DNA of 64,000 bases, from the NCBI RefSeq assembly GCF_026723865.1, contig NZ_CP113529.1, positions 4,154,001 through 4,218,000 of the forward strand, in the 5' to 3' direction. Source of the stretch: Mycobacterium sp. Aquia_216. Lineage in GTDB: Bacteria; Actinomycetota; Actinomycetes; Mycobacteriales; Mycobacteriaceae. Position numbers and translations under genes: made by a program. Shown in pieces: positions 58,805 through 64,000 of the stretch. The notes beneath the pieces are model-generated. The model was not told the origin of the DNA. It made no database searches and saw only the letters and a list, made by a program, of their open reading frames with translations. How positions within the stretch are numbered: the first letter of the stretch is position 1; each line of letters opens with the position of its first letter.

Positions 58805-59407
58805 TCACCTCACCAAATAGAACAGCGCGAACAGGACCACCCACAGCAGATCGACCATGTGCCAAAAGATTCCGCCGGTCTCGCACAGCCGGGACTGCTT
58901 TTCTCCGAATTCCGGCTGCCGGATCACCACCATCAGCCGGCTCAAGACGGCCAGGCCAATGAGCACATGCAGCAGATGAATTCCGGTGAACATGAAGTAA
59001 TACGAGAAGAATTCGCCGCTGCCGACCCCTTTGCGCGCGGCGAACAACTGCGTCCACTCGAGCGCCTTGACAACGACGAAACCAACGCCGCAGCCCAACG
59101 CCACCGCGATTGGCCGCCGCGCACCCTCGCGCTGCCCGGCCAGAACCCGCTGGACGGCCAGGACCACGAGCAACGAACTAGATAGCAGCAGAACGGTATT
59201 GATCGTTCCGAGCGCTACATGCAACGCGGCGTGATCGCGCGCAAATATCTCGGGGTTCTTGCCGCGGGAATACATGAAGGTCGCAAAGAACAAGGCGAAC
59301 ACCGTCATGTCGCCGAGTACGAAAACCCAGATTCCCTCTTCGCCAGGGATACGCCGGGCTCGATCGGAGACCACATCCTGGGCGTCCGATCGCCGTATCA
59401 AGGTCAT
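58805..59407 (-). CDS. Heme-copper oxidase subunit III family protein (CoxIII/NorE-like)
   Basis: 200 residues from ATG 59407, overlapping the preceding membrane gene's stop (ATGA). Five helices. Motifs G-E-E-G-I-W-V-F-V-L-G-D-M-T-V-F, S-Y-Y-F-M-F-T-G-I-H-L-L-H-V, and F-W-H-M-V-D-L-L-W-V-V-L-F match CoxIII/NorE. The real aa3 oxidase subunit III of mycobacteria is normally encoded next to cytochrome bc1 genes, so this accessory copy with a NorF-like partner looks more like NorE. Confidence 0.88.
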   Translation of the reverse strand: MTLIRRSDAQDVVSDRARRIPGEEGIWVFVLGDMTVFALFFATFMYSRGKNPEIFARDHAALHVALGTINTVLLLSSSLLVVLAVQRVLAGQREGARRPIAVALGCGVGFVVVKALEWTQLFAARKGVGSGEFFSYYFMFTGIHLLHVLIGLAVLSRLMVVIRQPEFGEKQSRLCETGGIFWHMVDLLWVVLFALFYLVR

Positions 59408-60141
59408 CGCTGCAACTGACTCCGTCGCGGTTCGTCCTCGGTCGCCATCGCGGACACTGAGTTCTCTTCTATGGCTGCGATGCTCACCCACAGCTGCCAC
59501 GCCATGATCAAGAACCATGCTCCGAAGAAGACCGCCACCAACCAGAACGCGAGCAGACCGTTCCAGGCAAAGACGCCGTTCTTGAACAGCACCACCAAAC
59601 CCCCTGCGGCAAAGATGAATCCGCACCAGACATTGAAGTAGCCCAGCCATCGGGGCCAGACCTCACGTGCGGCACCGAAGACTGCGAATCCAATCGCCAA
59701 ACACTGGATGGTGGCGGCCGGCCAGTTCATCACGAACGGCAGCCAGCCGAGGTCGTTGAGCGCCTGGGTTATCTGTGGATCGCGCTCGGGACGGTACGAC
59801 GCCGCGGCGAAGAAGAAACACGGCATGATGATCGCGACCACCGCGAGCCCCACCCCGACGAGTTCGGTGTAAGCAAGCGCGGAGTACCGGCCTCCCTCCA
59901 TCTGACGGATCCGAACCGCAATGAGGGCACCAAACGGCGCCTGTAAGCCCGATGCGGCCAGCAGTAAGACGAGTCCCAGCCGTTTCAGGCCGGTATTCGT
60001 CGACCAGAACTGGGCAATCTCAGCGGCATTGCGCATCGGTGATACCGGCGGCAGCAGACCGATCATGATGATCGCCGGAAACAGCAACAGCACGAATGCT
60101 ACGCCGCAAAACGCCATGGTCTTCTGAATGCCCTGTGTCAT
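59404..60141 (-). CDS. Polytopic membrane protein, PRW/AWNG family
   Basis: 245 residues, about six helices. L-P-P-V-S-P-M-R-N-A, R-I-R-Q-M-E-G, Y-R-P-E-R-D-P-Q-I, N-D-L-G-W-L-P, V-W-P-R-W-L-G-Y-F-N-V-W and K-N-G-V-F-A-W-N-G (Pro of the G-P pair is Val). AGGGAG precedes the ATG. It heads the AWNG/CoxIII/CoxIV/CrtC-like operon. The overlap with the CoxIII-like gene is the strongest hint that this family may associate with electron-transfer or heme-copper-like membrane complexes. Confidence 0.8.
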   Translation of the reverse strand: MTQGIQKTMAFCGVAFVLLLFPAIIMIGLLPPVSPMRNAAEIAQFWSTNTGLKRLGLVLLLAASGLQAPFGALIAVRIRQMEGGRYSALAYTELVGVGLAVVAIIMPCFFFAAASYRPERDPQITQALNDLGWLPFVMNWPAATIQCLAIGFAVFGAAREVWPRWLGYFNVWCGFIFAAGGLVVLFKNGVFAWNGLLAFWLVAVFFGAWFLIMAWQLWVSIAAIEENSVSAMATEDEPRRSQLQR

Positions 60142-60307
60142 CGCAGAACTCCCTTGTTCCCGAGGGGCACAGCAAAAATCCCCAGTTCACAACACATCTC
60201 GGTCAACGATCCTCCCCTGCGCAAGCAGCGGGAGCAAGAGTGCGGCCAAGCGCCCACGCGTCGTGGGTCGCCGAGCGCTGCCCCGCACGACCCACGACGC
60301 CGGCGGC

Positions 60308-61351
60308 TTAGACCGAGGCTTCGTGCCGACGCGGTTTGGCGCCGGTGGCGTCTCCGAAGACTATGGTCGGGCCCACTATGAGCGCCTGATTTGGATCCTC
60401 GGGGTTGGTGGCGATCCCGTCGCCGGCCTTCACGCCGCCTTCCTCGCACATCTTCTGCCACATCGCCATCCGCGTTGAGCGCTTCGGCGTCAGCTTTCCG
60501 TACGCGAAGATCCGCCACAGCGTCCAGTTCGGCGCCGGCAGCGACTGTGGCCGCCCGACGAGCTTGTGCAGGACGAACATCCAGCCGACCATCATCGCCA
60601 TCATGACTGTCGTGGCTACCCAGCGCGCCGCGACCGGCAGCGTCGAGTTGTGCGCGAGCAGGTGAATCCAGCCGATCCCGAAGTAGGTCATCATCATGCC
60701 GGTAGGCGCAACGAGCAGCAACCACAGTTTGTGCGCGCCCTTCAGGCGCGGTACCGCGAAGGCCAACATTGCGCCGATGGTGACGAATGAACCGCCGTTG
60801 ATGAAGCCCCACCAGTAAGGGAAGTTGAGGAACTTGTACGGCTGCACGCCGTAGTACTCGTAGGTCCGCAGGTTGATGCCGATCGTCTCCATCAGCGCAT
60901 CGGTGACGATGCCCAGTCCGAGCATCATGACGAAGTGCTTGGCATGCGCGCCATTGCGGATGACGAAATAGCAAAAGTAGGCCTCCAGGCCGAGGAACGC
61001 CACGTAGCACAGCGGGATGAGCGCGGGCACGGTGATGCCGAAGTTGGTGAAGGCCGGTACCAGGTTCTTGGCCCAGTGCAAATGGCCCAGCAAGTCGAGC
61101 ATGGGTTCGCACTGGCTACAAATGAATCCGCTGGCAATGACGAGCAGAGGAATGTAGTTCTTGCTCCGCACCGCCGCCCTGATCGCCCACGGCAGCGCAA
61201 AGATCACGGCGGCCGCGCCGGCGACGAAGAAGAAGGTGAGTTGGGCCGGAGCGCTGGCGATGAAATCACCGGGACTCGGCTTGATATTCGGGGGCCAGCC
61301 TTCGTCACCCACCAGCGGCCACCAACTACTACTACTCAGCATCACACTCAT
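60308..61351 (-). CDS. YYG-x-QP family polytopic membrane protein, long form
   Basis: 347 residues from ATG 61351 (AGAAAGG upstream). S-Q-C-E-P-M-L-D-L-L-G-H in helix 2, D-A-L-M-E-T-I, Y-E-Y-Y-G-V-Q-P-Y, N-F-P-Y-W-W-G-F-I-N-G, H-L-L-A-H-N-S-T-L. Compared with its paralogs it has about 70 extra C-terminal residues, hydrophilic with K-M-C-E-E-G-G. That tail may be a cytosolic docking segment. It is divergent from the TetR at 61561. Confidence 0.8.
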   Translation of the reverse strand: MSVMLSSSSWWPLVGDEGWPPNIKPSPGDFIASAPAQLTFFFVAGAAAVIFALPWAIRAAVRSKNYIPLLVIASGFICSQCEPMLDLLGHLHWAKNLVPAFTNFGITVPALIPLCYVAFLGLEAYFCYFVIRNGAHAKHFVMMLGLGIVTDALMETIGINLRTYEYYGVQPYKFLNFPYWWGFINGGSFVTIGAMLAFAVPRLKGAHKLWLLLVAPTGMMMTYFGIGWIHLLAHNSTLPVAARWVATTVMMAMMVGWMFVLHKLVGRPQSLPAPNWTLWRIFAYGKLTPKRSTRMAMWQKMCEEGGVKAGDGIATNPEDPNQALIVGPTIVFGDATGAKPRRHEASV

Positions 61352-61460
61352 CGATATCGGACCTTTCTGGCTACCAATGTCTCGCACCACTGCTGAAGTG
61401 CCGCTTTCCTGCCAGTAGCGACTGGCAAACCCCCGCGGCAGCTGTGTACCAGCTCACACT

Positions 61461-61471
61461 AACACGGTGTT
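61461..61471. promoter_or_regulatory. AACAC-G-GTGTT palindrome, putative operator
   Basis: A perfect 5-1-5 palindrome in the 209-base divergent gap between the YYG membrane gene and the TetR gene. It is short, so the assignment is tentative. Confidence 0.4.
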
Positions 61472-61560
61472 CAGACATCATGTATACCTGCGGTCAAAAA
61501 CGCTTACATTCTTTATGTGGGACACGATCCGATGAGTAGATCGCCTGTAAGGTTTCGGCG

Positions 61561-62199
61561 ATGACCGAATCGACGCGACGAGCGGTCGGTCGACGACGAG
61601 TGGCGGACACCGACACCTCTGCTGCGGAAAGCATCTTCTCGGCCACCGCGCGTCTGTTGGCGCAGCAATCGTTCAACGACATCAGCGTTGCCCAAATCCT
61701 CACCGAGGCGAAGATCTCGAGAGCGACTTTCTATTTCTATTTCGCCTCGAAGTTCTCGGTGCTGAGCGCGCTGCTAGAGCGCGCAATGGACGACATCTTC
61801 GAGACCGTGCAGCCCTTCCTTGCCCGATCCCCTGACGACTCACCGACGGTCGCCCTGCAGCGCAGCATCCGGGCCGTCACGCAGGCCTGGCATCGCCACC
61901 GCGCGGTGCTGCAGGCGGCCAATCACCATTGGCACGCGGAGCCGGAGTTGCGCACGCTGTGGTTGGGAATCACCGAACGTTTCATCTCGGCCGGGGCGGC
62001 CGAGATAGACCGAGAACGCGCCGCGGGCATCATCACCTCCCCAGTACCGAGCCGAATCCTCGCCGCGACCCTGTTCTGGGGCACCGAAAGAGTGCTCTAC
62101 ATCGCGGGACTGGGAGTGGAGCCGGCTCTCGCCGACGAGGAGGCCGCCGTCGACGCGTTGGTCACCATGTGGCGCGGCACCCTGTACGCACCCGCATAG
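61561..62199 (+). CDS. TetR/AcrR family transcriptional regulator
   Basis: 212 residues, AAGG seven bases before the ATG. Helix-turn-helix I-S-V-A-Q-I-L-T-E-A-K-I-S-R-A-T-F-Y-F-Y-F-A-S-K-F-S-V. The ligand domain shares N-H-H-W-H-A-E-P-E-L-R-T-L-W with the TetR at 9964 and ends with a similar M-W-R-G-T-L-Y, so the two probably recognise similar ligands. It likely controls the divergent membrane gene at 60308. Confidence 0.9.
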   Translation: MTESTRRAVGRRRVADTDTSAAESIFSATARLLAQQSFNDISVAQILTEAKISRATFYFYFASKFSVLSALLERAMDDIFETVQPFLARSPDDSPTVALQRSIRAVTQAWHRHRAVLQAANHHWHAEPELRTLWLGITERFISAGAAEIDRERAAGIITSPVPSRILAATLFWGTERVLYIAGLGVEPALADEEAAVDALVTMWRGTLYAPA

Positions 62200-62235
62200 G
62201 TCCGCGGCATTCATTCTGGGACCCAACGATTTAGC

Positions 62236-63855
62236 TCAGGTGGAGCTGACGGTGCGCACTGTAGCGGCGCTCAGCATGTCGGCGAGATCGACAAACTTCA
62301 CCCGGGGCCGGTCGGCGTGCTGGCCGCGCTGACGCTCAGCGGCGTCGATGGCACACCATCCCTGCCAGTCCACCGGGTCGCAAACGCGTTTGGCGAGCAG
62401 GGAATCCAAGGCCGCCTGGTCCCCAATTTCCCGATTGAGCAAACCTGCATCGAAGTCTTCCCACAGCTTGGTCACCGACTCTTCGGCGCAACTCCGATTG
62501 GTCCCGATCACCCCACGCGAACCGCGTTTGATCCACCCGGTGACGTATACACCCGGGACGGGCAGCCCATCATCGTTCAGGACACGACCGTTGTCATTCG
62601 GCACCACACCGTTGCCACTGTCGAATGCAAGGCCATCGATCGGTGCCCCCCGGTAGCCGACCGATCGCAGGATCAATCGAGCCGGGATCGTCTCCGTTTC
62701 GCCGCCCGGGTGTCGCACGTGCAGACCTCGGGCGTGGTCGTCACCAGCGACTTCCAGCGGAGAAGTGCGGAACCGGAAGATAATTCGCTTGTTTTCCGGC
62801 TGCCGCGGGCGGTGCGCGAACTCGCGGGCGATCTCGAGCTTCATGGCCGTCTCGACATCGTCGTCGGGAAGTGACTCCAGGCCATCGCCGTCGATGACGA
62901 TGTCGACTCCGGGCAGGTGTCCCAGCGCTAGAAATTCGCCGACCGAAAACGCAGCCTCGCGGGGGCCACGGCGGGCAATGATCTGAACCTCGCGAATCAT
63001 GCTGTTTGCCAAGCTGTCCAGCGCATGTTCGGCGATATCGGTCTGCCTCAGTTCCTCGGGCCCCGTGAGCAAGACCCGAGCCACGTCCAGCGCCACGTTG
63101 CCGTTGCCAATGATGACGGCCCGCTCCGCGGATAGGTCGAACACATGATGGGCATGGTCGGGATGGCCGTTGTACCACCCGACGAAGTCGGCGGCCGCGT
63201 GGCTACCTGGCAGGTGTTCTCCGGTGATGCCGATCTCCCGGCTCAGCGAAGCCCCCACCGCATAGATCACGGCGTGATGATGCTCTAGCAACTCTTCGTG
63301 CGTGAGATCCTGCCCGATCGCGACATTGAGGTGACAACGCAGCGTACGGCTGGTGAGGGCGGGATCGAAGACCTCGACGACCGCCTTGGTGTGTTGGTGA
63401 TCCGGTGCCACTCCGGCGCGGACAAGTCCGAAAGGCGTGGGGAGGCGCTCGAATAGCGCGATCTCCACCCCGCCGACGCGAGCCAGGGCGTTGGCCGCAT
63501 AACAGCCCGACGGGCCCGCGCCCACGATGGCTACCCGCAACGAACCGTGTCCTACTGCCGCGTGGCCACCGTCGCGAGACGGCAGGTCCATCGTCAGCGG
63601 TGCATGTTCGAAGTAGCGTGCGTTGATGTCACGGAACCGCTCTAATTTGGCCGGTAGATCTTCTTCGTAATAGATCGCGTCGACCGGGCACTCCTCTGCG
63701 CATGCGCCGCAGTCGATGCATGTCGCGGGATCTATGTACAGCATCTCGGTGTCAGTGGATTCACCGGCCCCGCCCGCGGGACGGATGCAGTCGACTGGGC
63801 ATACGGGCACGCAACTCGCGTCCTTGCAGCAGTTTTGGGTGATAACAAAAGTCAC
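62236..63855 (-). CDS. fprB: Ferredoxin-NADP reductase with N-terminal ferredoxin domain (FprB type)
   Basis: 539 residues. The first 60 form a bacterial 7Fe/8Fe ferredoxin: Cys 9, 15, 19 and then C46-x2-C-x2-C-x3-C56-P. Then comes an adrenodoxin-reductase-like domain with V-A-I-V-G-A-G-P-S-G-C-Y-A-A (FAD), I-I-G-N-G-N-V-A-L-D-V-A (NADP) and G-W-I-K-R-G-S-R-G-V-I-G-T-N at the C-terminal FAD site. It moves electrons from NADPH to ferredoxins or P450s. The GTG start has AGGAC upstream. It may serve the P450 at 24982, although it is 36 kb away. Confidence 0.93.
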   Translation of the reverse strand: MTFVITQNCCKDASCVPVCPVDCIRPAGGAGESTDTEMLYIDPATCIDCGACAEECPVDAIYYEEDLPAKLERFRDINARYFEHAPLTMDLPSRDGGHAAVGHGSLRVAIVGAGPSGCYAANALARVGGVEIALFERLPTPFGLVRAGVAPDHQHTKAVVEVFDPALTSRTLRCHLNVAIGQDLTHEELLEHHHAVIYAVGASLSREIGITGEHLPGSHAAADFVGWYNGHPDHAHHVFDLSAERAVIIGNGNVALDVARVLLTGPEELRQTDIAEHALDSLANSMIREVQIIARRGPREAAFSVGEFLALGHLPGVDIVIDGDGLESLPDDDVETAMKLEIAREFAHRPRQPENKRIIFRFRTSPLEVAGDDHARGLHVRHPGGETETIPARLILRSVGYRGAPIDGLAFDSGNGVVPNDNGRVLNDDGLPVPGVYVTGWIKRGSRGVIGTNRSCAEESVTKLWEDFDAGLLNREIGDQAALDSLLAKRVCDPVDWQGWCAIDAAERQRGQHADRPRVKFVDLADMLSAATVRTVSST

Positions 63856-63982
63856 TGCGTCCTAGTCCTTCATCGACACTGCGGCGGCCCAGCGGTTGTT
63901 CGCCGCTTCGGCGAGTGGAGCCCCCCGACGGGCTGCCGAGCCCGCATCTTTTTAATTTGGCTTCAATTCTATCGCTAGGCTA

Positions 63983-64000
63983 CCATAAGTTGGCTTATGG
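63983..64000. promoter_or_regulatory. CCATAAG-TTGG-CTTATGG inverted repeat
   Basis: A perfect 7-4-7 inverted repeat at the window edge, about 130 bases upstream of the fprB start, in an AT-rich stretch. It is a likely operator for fprB or for a gene beyond the window. Confidence 0.55.

Noticed and set aside
1-64000. Insertion sequences, prophage, CRISPR or tRNA-associated island
   Set aside because: No transposase or integrase motif, no short direct-repeat array and no tRNA-like fold was recognised, so recent mobile transfer is not supported.

Overview
The window is GC-rich (I estimate 60-65%) actinobacterial chromosome, most likely from a Mycobacterium-type genome. Pointers are a mycofactocin-coupled short-chain dehydrogenase, F420-type luciferase-like oxidoreductases, a wax-ester synthase/DGAT, an FprB-type ferredoxin reductase, a perfect CRP-type site, many TetR regulators and many GTG starts. 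No rRNA, tRNA, CRISPR array, insertion sequence or phage gene was seen.

Layout. 1-7.0 kb: edge of a luciferase-like gene, TetR, F420 oxidoreductase, CrtC/AttH-like protein, kinase-like protein, DUF1295 membrane protein and CrtI-like FAD enzyme. 7.4-12.6 kb: two leftward membrane-protein/FAD-enzyme sets flanking a TetR. 12.6-17.5 kb: truncated FAD enzyme, enoyl-CoA hydratase, two TetRs, second kinase-like protein, small membrane protein and FMN/F420-binding split-barrel protein. 17.6-25.0 kb: rightward run of AveC-like protein, FAD enzyme, two tandem membrane proteins (the first internally deleted), CrtI-like enzyme, another membrane protein and an N-terminally deleted FAD enzyme. 25.0-31.2 kb: P450, divergent acyl-CoA ligase with two acyl-CoA dehydrogenases, and TetR. 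31.4-43.6 kb: membrane proteins, four AveC-like proteins, two FAD enzymes, TetR and a TetR pseudogene. 43.7-47.5 kb: AveC-like protein with a NorD/NorQ pair. 47.5-52.8 kb: mycofactocin SDR, then a beta-oxidation-like operon. 52.8-58.5 kb: WS/DGAT, alpha/beta hydrolase, decayed Sel1 gene, PEP-mobile-domain protein and second CrtC/AttH-like protein. 58.5-63.9 kb: CoxIV/NorF-like and CoxIII/NorE-like proteins, two more membrane proteins, TetR and FprB.

The striking property is paralogy. Three polytopic membrane families recur: AveC-like (6 copies), a family with a YYG-x-QP motif (5) and a family with PRW and AWNG motifs (6). Seven full-length and two truncated FAD oxidoreductases are interleaved with them, usually with overlapping stop/start codons. 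I infer a multi-branch, membrane-bound oxidation pathway for a large hydrophobic molecule (terpenoid, steroid or polyketide-lipid), linked to acyl-CoA chemistry by the ligase, dehydrogenases, thiolase and hydratase. The substrate cannot be read from the sequence.

Regulation looks dense. Seven intact TetR genes mostly sit beside their own inverted repeats, and a separate palindrome, GAACG-N2-CGTTC and variants, recurs upstream of about ten genes across the window, suggesting one regulon. Several paralogs are internally deleted or truncated, so the cluster is expanding and decaying at once.
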